A stretch of DNA of 42,083 nucleotides from Parasitella parasitica (GCA_025201805.1 MU619257.1:105299-147381), one strand, 5' to 3'. Counted from the first letter of the stretch, positions 1-10,990 are shown. Numbers and translations are program-made. The notes: a model not told the origin generated them from the letters alone.

Positions 1-1007
1 AACACTACATTATTTATTCAACAGTTTAATATATTCTATTTACATATACAGCACTTAAATATACAACAAAACAACTTTTATATCTATATCCATACATATT
101 ACATAATTCAATAAACATTGTTTCTAGTTTTTTTTTTATTATTGTACCATACAACCCGTTATATTTATTATCTAGTGTATTTATTATCATAGTAATTGCC
201 TTCTAAATGGGGAGGGGCGTAAATAATTTGCCAATTTTCTAAATGATATTTATGTCGTAAAAATTAATTATAAATGTATGGACGGATGTAGGAAGCGAAT
301 AGAAAAGTTTCAATAAATAATCTATTTTCTTTTGACAGGCATTCACAAAATATCAGTTGGGCATACAAACCATTTGCGACTTGCAAAATTTACTTATACA
401 CTAGTATTCCCAAGAACACATCAGATTCACACTGCTAGAAATTGAAAACTTGGGCTAGTCGTTATTTTCAACAAAAATATCATTAAAGTCCAATGGCACA
501 CCTTTTACAAGCACAACCGTAACAATCTATGTACCAAAGAAATTTCAAGGATGTTGACACTAGCTATGTCTATAAATTAGACGTTTGAAATTCCTCATTC
601 AAAGAATTCTTCGGTTACTCAGCAACAGCGACCCCCACATCAAAAAAAAATTACAATTTGTAAAATTTGACCTCAAGCGATTGTTCCACACACCATTTTA
701 AAAGTCAGGATCAAAAAGATCTGATAAGATTGAGATCTAGTTTCAAGATAAAATCTGATAAGAGCATGGGTCACCATCGTTGTTATATAACTTTCATGTA
801 TTATTGTACAATTGTTTTATAAGCTTTATTATATAGCAGGAAAGAGAAAGAAAGGAGACGGGATAAAATTAAGAAAAAAAAAATAGAGTAAAATGCAAGT
901 TTGTTGTTATATATATATGTGGTTTTTTTGTAAATAGTAAGGAAAGCCGAGAACGATGGATAGAGTAAGGGTATATTCATTGTTTTTTTTAAAAAAAAAA
1001 AAAGATT
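1..1007. other. Non-coding AT-rich stretch
   Basis: No convincing coding exon is seen on either strand. The sequence is AT-rich with short homopolymers. The part nearest 1007 is probably the 3' UTR of the minus-strand Ecl1-like gene. Confidence 0.6.
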
Positions 1008-1448
1008 TTAAAAGATATCGTGTTTTTGAAAACTGTGCGGTGCATGCAAGTAAATGGGAGGTTTCTTTTTTCCTTGTTGTTCTCGTTGCTTTTGTTGATA
1101 TATATGTTGATAAAGAGAATCTTCGTTGTTATTCAAATTAAAGGTAGGTGGCTCTCTAAACGATGGAGTAGGTGTCGATAACGGAGATAAAGAAGCTGTT
1201 GATGATGAGGAAGCTGTCAGGGTGGGAGATGCAGATGAACGAGGGAAATCTTTGAGTTCAGCATAGTCATAACCCAAGAGAGGATGGTGGTTTAGAGCAT
1301 CGGACCTTAGGCAGTCTTCAGAACAATACAGAGAATTCTACAAGAGTACGAAATGAGTTGCTATCTACATTTTATACTGCATTAAAACACTTACAGAGTA
1401 TGAGCTAATGGCATTATCGCAATAAGTACACCAATTGAGATCACTCAT
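1008..1448 (-). CDS. Ecl1-family small zinc-binding protein
   Basis: A two-exon gene, exons 1395-1448 and 1008-1337, giving 127 residues. The intron (1338-1394) has a GTAAGT donor and TAG acceptor and joins in phase 0. The first 30 residues hold WCTYC at residues 6-10 and LYCSEDC after the junction, that is a C-x2-C...C-x3-C arrangement next to the start. This matches the 'life-span regulatory factor' (Ecl1) domain known from Schizosaccharomyces Ecl1-3 and yeast YGR146C: small nuclear proteins linked to chronological lifespan and to responses to zinc or sulfur starvation. The rest is Ser/Thr/Pro-rich and probably disordered, ending in a basic, Gln-rich stretch. Family assignment rests on the short N-terminal motif; function here is inferred. 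Confidence 0.75.
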
Positions 1449-1771
1449 GTTGTATTTGTATTAAAAAAGTTTTAATTTTGCGAGATAGGTAGAAAGAGAG
1501 AAAGATGGAGAGAGAGAGAAATAAATGAAAAAGTCATGTTATTTATAGCGAAATTTACTCGGGTCACTTGTCCCCTTAAGTCTGTGCCTCCCCTTTAATT
1601 TTTTCACGCCTAATGATTAATGAGAAATGATTGGATTTCAATGACGGAACAGAGAGTTGATCTTACTAAAGGAGAACAAGAAGAAATTCACAGCCACTGG
1701 TCCAACACGTGCATAATACAGCTTGAACAACAAATATCCCCAAAGTCTTTTTTTTTTTTTTTTTTTTTTTT
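1449..1771. other. Spacer between RBBP4-like and Ecl1-like genes, with poly-T tract
   Basis: No gene is seen. It holds a GA-rich stretch at about 1490-1520, the probable leader or promoter of the Ecl1-like gene. A T tract at about 1748-1773 reads as poly-A directly after the RBBP4-like stop codon on the minus strand, with an AATAAA overlapping that stop. Confidence 0.5.
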
Positions 1772-3465
1772 TTATTCTAATTGCGACGAAGTAACCTCTA
1801 AAAAGTCTGTGTTTGCATAGATATTCCTAGACTGTGAACGTGTTATTTACAAATGCATGAAAAACAAGTGGGCTTGTTGAATTACCATTTGCCAGATCTG
1901 CACGACATTATCTTCTGCTGCACTGGCCAATACCCATCTATCTGTAGGATTCCAACTAAAGTCAGAAATTCGGCTTGTATGACCGCTGTGAACAAACTGG
2001 ATGCCAATAAAGTTAAGATTTAATCCATGGAGCATGCATGCGTGTTGTTTACCATAATTTCTGGTGGTCCATCTTCAGCGTCTTCTGGTGTCTGTTCTTG
2101 TCCAATATGTCGCAAATCCCAAATAACAATTCTACGATCTGTACCTGCTGATGCTAAGATAGGGTCATCATGGGGACTCCAAGCAACTTGCGTGATTTCC
2201 CCCTCATGCAGTTCCATCGAATGCAATTTTGTATCAATTTTACGAATATCAAATAAGCCAACGGTCTATGCAGTTGGTTAAAAATTTGGCTTCACAATCA
2301 CACCATTCTTACACACACACACACACACACAATTTATACCTTGTCTGAACTGCCTGTTGCCAACATCCAGTCTTTATTAGGATGAAACGCTACAGAGTTA
2401 ATTTCGCCTTGATGTGCTTGCACTCGCTGCATTGGTTTAGCAGGGTCACGACAATCCCAACTATAATAAAACCTTGTTAGCTGCCTGTTTCCTTGTTTGC
2501 CTTACAACACCCTTACATCATTAATTTCATATCGTCAGCTACAGATGCAAATAGAGAATCGTTGGCTGAATTCCAACTAACATCCTACATGCCATTGCAT
2601 GCACCCAATCGGATATGAGTTAGTATCATTATTACACTATTTGCACAATCAAGTTACTTGTTTACCTCCACACAACCCGTATGACCCTCATATCTATGAT
2701 AGGGCTGTAATTCCCTATCGCTATTTGGTGTAATACCAATATCCCTGAAATAGCATTAGATACAAGGTATAATAACTCCCTCCCCAAGGCACACTTACCA
2801 ATGGCATATCAAATTGTCAAATCCAGCACTAAGCAAGTGGTTCTTTTTTGAAATATGAGGATTCCAAGCCAGACCATAACCCTCCATTTCATGACCTTTA
2901 AGTCGTAGCATGGGTTCACACGTTTCTGTTTGAGGTTTCGTTCGATCAAACACGAGAACATCGCCATCCCGTGTCTTTGTTGCAAATATGTCAGGTTGGT
3001 GAGGTTGGTAACGTGCCTTGTTCACTTCGCCTTGGTGGCAAATCCTTTGCGTTATGTACATCTTGGTCTTTTGCTCTTCTGGCGTATCCAATCCTTTTTC
3101 TGGGATGTCAATGTCTAGATATTGCGCATAGTTGTCTTCTTCGTCGTTTGTGTGTGTTCCAATCAACAGTTCTTGTGTGATAAAACCGTTTTCACTGCTG
3201 AGTAGGTTAACCGACGATGATGTCTACACATAAAAAAAAAAATACTTACACGCTTCTTTTAGGGAGCCATTGGCAGGTCAGAGTGGGCCATGTAAGGTTA
3301 TGCGTAATTACCATGTCATACAAGACGGGTGCTGTCTTTTTCCATTGAGCGTAATCCTCCAAGATGCGCTTTTTCTCGTCTTCGTTATTGTTTACTATAT
3401 GAGTGTGTGGGGGTTGGTAATCTATTTGTTTGCTATACCTATTCATGTGTACCTTGTTCTGACAT
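1772..3465 (-). CDS. RBBP4: RBBP4/Msi1/Hat2-family histone-binding WD40 protein
   Basis: Nine exons (3453-3465, 3250-3394, 2799-3197, 2666-2744, 2517-2584, 2340-2460, 2053-2265, 1886-1996, 1772-1831) keep frame and give 402 residues, close to the family's 400-425. The N-terminal histone H4-binding helix reads [15 protein letters not shown], followed by [10 protein letters not shown], then WD repeats with [33 protein letters not shown] and [14 protein letters not shown]. The acidic PEDAEDGPP loop and the IGTHT segment are hallmarks of RBBP4/RbAp48. Such proteins chaperone H3-H4 in CAF-1, HAT1 and Rpd3/Sin3 complexes in the nucleus. The start MSEQ comes from a 13-nt first exon; reading upstream without the intron meets a stop. 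The last exon restores the WQM..NIY ending of the family. SIN3, a partner family, lies 10 kb away. Confidence 0.93.
2311..2331. repeat. (AC)n microsatellite in RBBP4-like intron 6
   Basis: About ten AC dinucleotides lie inside the sixth intron of the RBBP4-like gene. It does not touch the splice sites. Confidence 0.85.
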
Positions 3466-4100
3466 TCTACACCCAAAAGCTCTTATGGGATTAGAGGGGG
3501 GAATAAACAAAACTTCGAATCAGAAACGCGCTCTCTTTAGCAAACAATGGGCAAAAGAGTCACGAGCTTTGGTTGCATGGCAACGCAACACTATACTTGA
3601 ACACTTTGAACAACATGTATACTGAATGTGTCGTTTCCATCGCATCAAATAAGCCTCGAAATCTGTACATAGTCTATCTAGAGCTCACTGTAGCAATCGG
3701 GTACTTATGTCTGACAGCTGGCCCCCAACATTCAACTACACTACACCAAACGCATGAATTAGGAAAACTATATGTCTCACCATGTTCATGCTCTCGAAGC
3801 CGCATTTTGATGAAAAAAAAAAATGGATGGGCAATAGACTTTTAGCCGCCTTTCTTTAATACTCTATCAATATTGCAAGGGAATTTAGAATGATCTCGTT
3901 CAATAGCAGAGTGTACGTATGCAAGGAATATCCATTTTGACAATGATGATCGAGAACATCTTTTTAATTTCGTTTATTTATAAAAAAAAAAATTAGAAAT
4001 TTACATACATTTATACGTTTATACGTTTATACATGTATACATTGGTGTATACAATGGTTCAATATTTTTCTTCTTCTTCTTCTTCTTTATGCCATGTTTG
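3466..4100. other. Intergenic: RBBP4-like promoter side and FMO 3' flank
   Basis: No supported gene. Small open frames on the plus strand (for example 3573-3845) have no recognisable motif. The end near 4000-4080 holds short tandem TTTATACG-type and CTT repeats that belong to the 3' flank of the minus-strand monooxygenase. Confidence 0.5.
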
Positions 4101-5941
4101 CTAGAGATAGTGCTTCGTAATGTACTCTTTGGTCTTTTTCAGATTCTCTTCAGAGTCGGTGATCCAGGATTCCATAGTTCTCAGGCCCTCTGCTTCATAA
4201 TCCTCTTTATAGTTGACGAGTGGTGGGTATTCCTTTTCGTCTTTAGAAAGTTCTCGCGCATGATGATTCAACCAAATCACGAATGGCTCTCTTCTACGTC
4301 TATCTCCATTAAAAAGCTCTTGAGGGTCAATACCATCATCGTGCTCAGCAGCATATTTGAGCATAAGGTTTGTATTCGGTAAAAGGGCAGCGCTAGACCA
4401 GACACGAGCGACAGCCCGAGCTTGTGTGTCAAATTGTGAAATGGTGCTAAAGAACGGAGGCTGGCCCACAAAGGTCAAGGTAGGATCGCTCATTAAAAAG
4501 GCCTCACGGTACACGTTTAACGGGAATTGAGGGCCAAGCACAACATGACTATCAGGTACATTGTCGTAAATCGGTCGAGGCGGAACATACCTGACATCAG
4601 ATTGCTCTTTGGGAATGACAAGGTCGCCCAAAAATGGTAGGCGACTAATAAACCCTGTGCAAAAGATGACTTGATCAATGTTATCAAGCGCTGTGCCGTC
4701 TTCAAACACAACAGACCCATCGATTTCTCCTGCAGCATTGGAAAAGGATTTGATTTCAGGCTTGATACTCACAGACTTGGGGATTAATGAGCGTAGCAAT
4801 TGATAGATTTTGAGTGGAGACTCAAAGGGAGCTTTGATAGATATGCTGATTGATTTGGCAAACCCCTCTAAAGATCTGACGATATCCACAGCAGATATAC
4901 TGCCGCCAACAACAACCACACACTATGTTTCCGTAACTGTCAGGCGATGGTGTATACGTGTTAAGCTAACAGCATATATATATACAATACCTTGTCTTTG
5001 TATTCTTCGGGTTTTCTATACTGTATAGAATGCGATACCTTGTCGGGATAAATCTTGCTGTACGCAGTAAGGTCCTTGATGTCAGGCACAAAGGGATCTT
5101 GATACTGACCAGTAGCTACGACAACAGCATCAAACGTTTCCTTCCAGCGACTCTCATGCACTATCCCACTTGTGCATACAGCGTATTTGCTTACGCTTAA
5201 ATGCCAAGTTTGGTCCTCTTGGTTCTTAGTGACCAAATCAACACTAGTATCAAATTCCATCAACTGCATCAAATCAAACGCGTCGGCATAGGCTTCCAGA
5301 TACTCTGAAATGCGCTGGTGAGGGATCCAACACTTTGTATTTTCGGGATACGGAAAGTCAGGTATTGCCATCAGATGAGTGGCAGTGTTGTTATACAAGT
5401 CTCTGTAGCATGCTGATGGAGGCTTCTTTGTGAGCAGTAGGTTTTGTATTTCCGGCGTCATCTCAAAAAGCCTCGTTTGAGGATTGTCTATAGTTGCTGA
5501 TATGTCTTTTGCTGCAGGATCTACCTGTCGTCCAACAGGGGAGCTTGGCATCTTGGGTTTCAGCTGAGGTCTCTCTGAGTAAAGCCTACGTGTGGCAGAA
5601 TCAGTATTCTACATGGTCTCTGTAAAACGCATCTTGATGCTTACCAGATGCCACCAACAGTGGAATTTCTATCAAAGACCCGAACAGTAAATCCTGCCTC
5701 CTTCAGATGCCTTGCTGATACCAACTAGGAAGAAACATATACAGTTGAGTCATTCAAAATACTGTGGGTTTATCTGTCAACTCACGCCAGAATGACCAGC
5801 ACCGATAACTGCCACCTTTTTTATACGTGTTTTGAAAATATACGGATCTTTCAATGCTTCGTTTGCTTCTTCCAAGCTCCTTTTGACAATATCTTCAAAG
5901 GAGATTTGGGCTAAAGTGTCCTCATTGTCCGGCTTTGACAT
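4101..5941 (-). CDS. Flavin-containing monooxygenase (FMO-like)
   Basis: Four exons (5786-5941, 5645-5724, 4991-5585, 4101-4922) give 550 residues. The FAD-binding Rossmann motif GAGHSG is at residues 47-52. It is followed by VFDRNSTVGGIW, the FMO-type segment KVSHSIQYR (compare F-x-G-x3-H-S-x2-Y), VVVATGQYQDP, a second dinucleotide site VVVVGGSISAVDI for NADPH, and FCTGF near the C-terminus. These proteins use NADPH and O2 to oxygenate soft nucleophiles such as S and N groups. There is no signal peptide and no clear membrane tail, so it is probably cytosolic; the substrate cannot be told. Intron 2 is placed to end at 5586, because the nearer acceptor would create a stop. Intron 1 contains TGAGTCA. 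Confidence 0.88.
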
Positions 5942-7227
5942 TCTTTCTTTGAACAATAGAGAGAGAGAAAGAAAAGCCGAAATTAAGCAAGAAAGCAACT
6001 GCTGTCTAAATATGCATCTCTGCAGGAACAAACTGGAAAAGCTACCAAGCAACTCATCACGTGTAATTATGGTAGTAAGAGAGTCATCGAGCTTTTGGCA
6101 AATGCCATATGATTGATTTTGCCTTGTAATCAGCGATATATAAATGCCGCAACATGTTGGTTATGAGTATTGATTGGAAGATACGACCAGCACTATTTGT
6201 GCACGCTGAGTATAGCTAAATATCTACGTTAATCTGTACAAATTTCAGTGTAACTTTCATAAACACACTGCTGTTGTTGGGAAGCTTTTGGAAAAAAAAA
6301 AAAAAAAAAAAAAAAAAAAACAAGGTGCGTAACGTATACAAGGATACGACACGGATGATTTCAGAAGAAGCTTATTCTTGAAAGCATTTTTTAAAAAAGC
6401 GAGCACTAGGACGACATGTGTTGGGTTTACTTTAACAGTGTGTTTCCCCCCCCCCCAATAATTGCACAAAAAATGGTATGATTCCAGGATTGCATCAGAT
6501 CATTTTGGCCAAAATACTGCCAAATAAAAAAAAACACGAGTACAAACAGAACAAAATCGAAATTTACGGAAAAAGGTCTCTGTTCTTTTGGGGCTGGGAG
6601 ATCACAACTTGTATATAATCTTTCCACCCAGCAGCACCCTAATCGCTCCAATCATCCATTATGGGGTAACAATCAGATATATAAATATCGCCTCAAAGTA
6701 GAGTTTTCCGTGGGAAGAATAGTTGCTGTTGTATACGTTTCTGCCCAGATTTCAGCAAATAAGCAGTTGTTTATGAACCGTTAAAAACGAACCAAGATAT
6801 GGGAAAATTGTATATTGACGTTTCGAATTGTCTGTCGATGAGATAAATGGAGGCGGGTTAGACGCTGAACGTCCGTGTCTTTTCTAACTCTTTGTGGTGC
6901 CCTCTGCAGGATGTAAACCGTGTCTGTCGCAAACAAGATGCAACACCACAATGACAGCGCATGGATCAAGTCGACGGAGGCCCGCAGTATACCGTGTGCT
7001 GTGAGAGTTTTGTCATGCGGATCGTTAGAGTTTAATACCCAGCTATCAATGGAACATTCCTTTGATTTACCATGATTTTCTGTTTGTGTGCTATGGATAT
7101 TATATCATAAACAGCCACCACCAAAAAACTAGAAGAGGGTCAGCTGAAACAGCTAATTTCGTATAAAACCAACCTCGTTTTTTTCTTTCCCTCCTTTGTT
7201 TTCTCTTTCAATTATAAACTTTTTACC
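5942..7227. other. 1.3 kb intergenic region between divergent FMO and GPH1
   Basis: No gene is supported. The genes on either side are transcribed away from it, so it must hold both promoters. Visible are a 29-base A run (6292-6320), a C run near 6448-6457, and TATATAAATAT-like boxes near 6131 and 6676. Confidence 0.55.
7176..7227 (+). promoter_or_regulatory. Pyrimidine-rich leader before the GPH1 start
   Basis: A CT-rich tract (about 7176-7210) sits directly before an A-rich start context at the glycogen phosphorylase ATG. Such tracts are common in the leaders of highly expressed fungal genes. The transcription start is not visible from sequence alone. Confidence 0.4.
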
Positions 7228-9903
7228 ATGAGCACCACTCCCACCAGCGAGAAAAGACCCAGACGTCTTTCCATGCCCAAGCTGACACGTCGATTGACCA
7301 ACGTCACTATTCATGTGGACGACGACAAGGACAACCTGGAACATGTCACTACCTCGAGCGTTCCGTCAAGCAAATCCAAGCATATTGCACTAGATCCTGA
7401 GCATTTGAAGGAGTGGAAGCAAGAAATGATACCCAAAAAGAACGACAAGGCCTCGGTCAAGAGGGACATTGTGCAGCACACTGTAGAAACTATTTGTCGC
7501 AATCCTTACAACCTGGATAAATTGGCTGTTTATCAAGCAACCGCCCACACTGTTCGCGATCGTCTTTTGGAAGACTGGAACTTGACGCAACAGGCCGTCC
7601 ACAAAGAAAACCCCAAGCGTTGCTACTATCTGTCCATGGAGTTCCTGATTGGCCGTGCTCTTGATAATGCTCTTCACTGCCTGGAAGTCAAGGATGTTTA
7701 CAAGCAAAGTGTTGAGGATTTGGGCTTTAGATTGGAAGACTTGCTGCAGCAAGAACGTGATGCTGCGTTGGGTAATGGCGGTTTGGGACGTCTGGCTGCT
7801 TGCTATATGGACGCTGCTGCGACGTTGGATTACCCTACTTGGGGCTATGGTTTGCGCTACCAATATGGCATCTTCAAGCAAATGATCAACAGTGATGGCT
7901 ATCAGATCGAAATGCCTGACTACTGGCTCGATTCCAATGGCAGTCCTTGGGAGTTTCCCAGAAACGACATCCGTTACCAAGTTCAGTTTTACGGCTATGT
8001 GGCAACCAAGGTAAATGAGAAGGGAGAGTCTCGCATGTCATGGGAAGGTGGTGATAGAGTTCAAGCTATGGCTTATGATGTGCCTATTCCCGGCTTTGAT
8101 ACCAAGGGCTGCGGCAATATTCGTCTTTGGGCCTCCAAGCCGCTCAAGTCTTTTGATTTTGCCTCTTTCAATGATGGCGACTATGACCGTTCCGTGGCCG
8201 ACCAAAAGAACGCGGAAAATTTAACCTCTGTCCTTTACCCTAACGATAACCATTTGGTTGGCAAGGAGCTCCGTCTCAAACAAGAGTATTTCTTTGTCAG
8301 CGCCTCGCTCCAAGACATTATCCACCGTTTCAAAGGCTCCAACTGTGCCTGGAAGGACTTTCCTGACAAGGTGGCTGTCCAATTGAATGACACGCACCCT
8401 ACCTTGGCTATTCCAGAACTGCAGCGTATTCTGCTCGACATTGAGGGCCTGGATTGGGATGCTGCCTGGGATATTGTCACACGCGTCTTTGCTTTTACTA
8501 ACCACACCGTCTTACCTGAAGCCTTGGAATGTTGGTCCGTGCCCATGATGGAGCATATCCTCCCTCGCCATATGCAAATCGTGTACGACATTAATCTCTT
8601 CTTTTTGCAAAAGGTGGAAAAGGTAAACAGCGATCGGGGCCTGTTGAATCGTGTCTCTATTATTGAGGAAAGCAATCCGCAGCAAGTCCGTATGGCTTAC
8701 CTTGCGGTCGTCGGGTCTCATACTGTCAATGGTGTTGCTGCTCTTCACTCTGACCTGGTGAAAACAAAACTATTTAAAGACTTTGTCAGCTACTATGGCC
8801 CTGAAAAGTTTATCAACATCACGAATGGCATCACCCCTCGTCGCTGGCTCTACCAGGCGAATCCTGCTCTACGTAATCTTATTACCGAAACGTTGGGCTC
8901 CCAACATTGGGTTACACATTTGGACGATTTGAAGGGCCTGACAAAGTATGCTGATAACGCCGAGTTCCAGGCCAAGTGGATGAACATCAAGCTGCAGAAT
9001 AAGGTGCGTTTAGCTAGCTGGATCAAGAAAAACCTGGACATCACTGTGGACCCTCGCTCTCTCTTTGACATTCAAGTCAAGCGTATCCACGAGTATAAGC
9101 GCCAATTCATGAACATTCTCGGTGTCATTTATCGGTACAAAAATCTTCAGCTTCTGTCTGCCGAGGAGCGCAAGGAAATAACTCCTCGCGTGGTTATCTT
9201 TGGTGGCAAATCAGCTCCTGGCTATTACGTCGCAAAGATGGTGATCAAATTGATCAACACTGTCGCTCAAGTTGTCAACAACGATACTCTGATTGACGGG
9301 CTTTTGAAGGTGGTCTATATTCCCGATTATAACGTCTCGCTTGCCGAAATCATTGTCCCTGCATCAGATATCTCGCAGCACATTTCTACTGCTGGCACTG
9401 AAGCAGCTGGCACTTCCAACATGAAATTCGTCCTTAACGGTGGGTTGATTTTGGGCACAGTGGATGGCGCCAACATTGAAATCCGCGATGAAATTGGACA
9501 AGAAAACATATTTATGTTTGGCACGTTGGCTGACAAAGTTGATGATATTCGCCACAAACAGAAATACCACGGTGTTGAAATTGATCCTAATCTCCAAGTC
9601 GTTCTTCAATCAATTCAATCTGGCGAGTTTGGTGGCCCTGAAACTGCCTCTGTCTTTGGCCCTCTTATCAACACTTTGACTTATGGCGGTGATTATTACT
9701 TGATTTCTGCCGATTTTGAGCAATATCTGGATGCTCATGATAAGGTTGATGAGACCTACAAGGATACCTCTGCTTGGGCCAAGAAATCTATTTTGTGTAC
9801 CGCCGGAATGGGCTTCTTCTCTGCCGATCGTGCCACTCGTGAATATGCTGATAAAATTTGGAATCTTAAGCCTGTTAGTTTGAATGGAGCAGCAACTCAA
9901 TAA
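7228..9903 (+). CDS. GPH1: Glycogen phosphorylase
   Basis: A single-exon gene of 891 residues, as long as yeast Gph1. It releases glucose-1-phosphate from glycogen in the cytosol, using pyridoxal phosphate. Seen in order: MEFLIGRAL (about residue 137), DAALGNGGLGRLAACYMDA, WGYGLRYQYGIFKQ, NDTHPTLAIPEL, RIHEYKRQFMN and the PLP-site segment AAGTSNMKF, with the Schiff-base lysine at about residue 733, then LGTVDGANIEI. The N-terminus has two RRL(S/T) sites, S15 and T24, which fit a cAMP-dependent kinase consensus. Yeast Gph1 is known to be controlled by phosphorylation in a similar N-terminal context. Absence of introns contrasts with nearly all neighbours. An AATAAA lies at 9966-9971. Confidence 0.97.
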   Translation: MSTTPTSEKRPRRLSMPKLTRRLTNVTIHVDDDKDNLEHVTTSSVPSSKSKHIALDPEHLKEWKQEMIPKKNDKASVKRDIVQHTVETICRNPYNLDKLAVYQATAHTVRDRLLEDWNLTQQAVHKENPKRCYYLSMEFLIGRALDNALHCLEVKDVYKQSVEDLGFRLEDLLQQERDAALGNGGLGRLAACYMDAAATLDYPTWGYGLRYQYGIFKQMINSDGYQIEMPDYWLDSNGSPWEFPRNDIRYQVQFYGYVATKVNEKGESRMSWEGGDRVQAMAYDVPIPGFDTKGCGNIRLWASKPLKSFDFASFNDGDYDRSVADQKNAENLTSVLYPNDNHLVGKELRLKQEYFFVSASLQDIIHRFKGSNCAWKDFPDKVAVQLNDTHPTLAIPELQRILLDIEGLDWDAAWDIVTRVFAFTNHTVLPEALECWSVPMMEHILPRHMQIVYDINLFFLQKVEKVNSDRGLLNRVSIIEESNPQQVRMAYLAVVGSHTVNGVAALHSDLVKTKLFKDFVSYYGPEKFINITNGITPRRWLYQANPALRNLITETLGSQHWVTHLDDLKGLTKYADNAEFQAKWMNIKLQNKVRLASWIKKNLDITVDPRSLFDIQVKRIHEYKRQFMNILGVIYRYKNLQLLSAEERKEITPRVVIFGGKSAPGYYVAKMVIKLINTVAQVVNNDTLIDGLLKVVYIPDYNVSLAEIIVPASDISQHISTAGTEAAGTSNMKFVLNGGLILGTVDGANIEIRDEIGQENIFMFGTLADKVDDIRHKQKYHGVEIDPNLQVVLQSIQSGEFGGPETASVFGPLINTLTYGGDYYLISADFEQYLDAHDKVDETYKDTSAWAKKSILCTAGMGFFSADRATREYADKIWNLKPVSLNGAATQ

Positions 9904-9965
9904 CCGGTTGGCTCTAGTTTTTATCGACACCTTTTTTTTTTTTTTTGTTTTGTCTATATTAGAAA

Positions 9966-9971
9966 AATAAA
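9966..9971 (+). terminator. Poly(A) signal of GPH1
   Basis: A canonical AATAAA about 63 bases after the GPH1 stop, following a T-rich stretch. It is the most likely cleavage signal for that mRNA. Confidence 0.5.
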
Positions 9972-10165
9972 CAATATTATCCCTGCCTAATTACTCGAAT
10001 CTCGAATGCCAGAAGCCGGCAGTGTTCAAGTTCGACTCTTTTTACACATGAAAAGCTAGTGACAATCTGAATCGTTCTTTAAAACACGTGTGGACATACG
10101 GCCTCAGACATTTTCAAAAGACATGACGATTTCGCAACTCTTTTACAAAGAAACCCAGTTTTGAA

Positions 10166-10987
10166 ATGAACAACACTAGCTTTCAATACCCACCCATGTT
10201 TGATTTCCCACCATTTTTTACGTAAGAACAGGCCTTCAAACGTTTGACAGTGTCCACTAACCTGCTAAGCAATAGACGACAAGCAACCGAGGCAACCTGG
10301 AAAAGCCAAGCAATGCAATGGGAAAACTTGATACTAAGCTATACTCGCCAGAAGCATATATTTCGTCTAGATCTTCATCAGGCCACATCTCCCGGAGGAA
10401 TCGATGTGTTTGAAAACAAAAAGATCAATAGACGTTTATCATTTGAAACGCTGCAAGATATCATTGAGGAAATGGCACGAAAAGGTTTTAAAATGCATTA
10501 TTATATGGCCTACATGTGACGCTCAATTTTATCATGTAGGCACAGCTGAATGGGAAGGGGGGCCGAAAGGACCAAAGAGTGAAGCGTTGATCTACTGGCA
10601 CACTCCAGAAGACTGGGCCAATTTGATTTGGGGCTGGGTAAGGATCGAACAACATGCACTTTTTTTTATTTTATTTGTAGACTCAAATTGATTCTTAACA
10701 GATTAACGAGACAGGTCAAGATAATCAAATCGTTACATATTACGAGATCGCCAATGGCGATTTAGCAGAAGGGCAAGGTAAACAACTTGTTCAAATCGAT
10801 ATAAAAAAAAAAAAAAAAAAAAAAAGTACAGTGTTGTTTTTAATTAATTCTCAATACAGAATTCTTTGAATTGGATAAAGCGATTTTGGGTAAAGCACTG
10901 AATGTTTTGGTGAAGCGAGGAAACGCTCAAATATTCAAAGGAACAGATGAAGACAGCATGGGTGTTAAATTTTTTAGCCCACTATAA
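10166..10987 (+). CDS. VPS25: ESCRT-II subunit VPS25
   Basis: Five exons (10166-10221, 10276-10484, 10540-10637, 10702-10777, 10860-10987) give 188 residues, within the family's 176-202. The N-terminus has the PP-motif region FDFPPFF, which contacts Vps22/Vps36, then WENLILSYTRQKHIFRLDL, NRRLSFETLQDIIEEMARKG, a TAEWEG turn and YWHTPEDWANLIWGW; the C-terminal winged helix ends KGTDEDSMGVKFF. VPS25 forms the two arms of the ESCRT-II Y-complex that sorts ubiquitinated cargo at late endosomes. The exon 2 donor is GTTTTA, unusual but needed to keep the conserved RKGTAEW junction. Its stop is 3 bp from the stop of the convergent aminopeptidase P gene. Confidence 0.92.
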
Positions 10988-10990
10988 GTT

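Noticed and set aside
1847-1885. Ending the RBBP4-like gene at the in-frame stop 1847-1849
   Set aside because: Reading through past WQM gives an unrelated tail. A GTAATT...CACAG intron leads to an exon with NIY at the family position, so the gene was ended at 1772.
3466-3476. A TTG start for the RBBP4-like gene
   Set aside because: The upstream extension crosses an intron (3395-3452); the ATG at 3465 plus a 13-nt exon gives a better N-terminus.
3573-3845. Plus-strand open frame of 90 residues
   Set aside because: No motif, start context or neighbour supports it; it lies in the likely RBBP4-like promoter.
7390-7980. A 196-residue open frame antisense to glycogen phosphorylase
   Set aside because: It lies wholly inside the conserved phosphorylase coding sequence, has no domain motif, and arises from codon bias of the real gene.
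10000-10040. A tRNA B-box-like GTTCGACTC followed by T residues
   Set aside because: No matching A box, acceptor stem or anticodon arm could be built around it.
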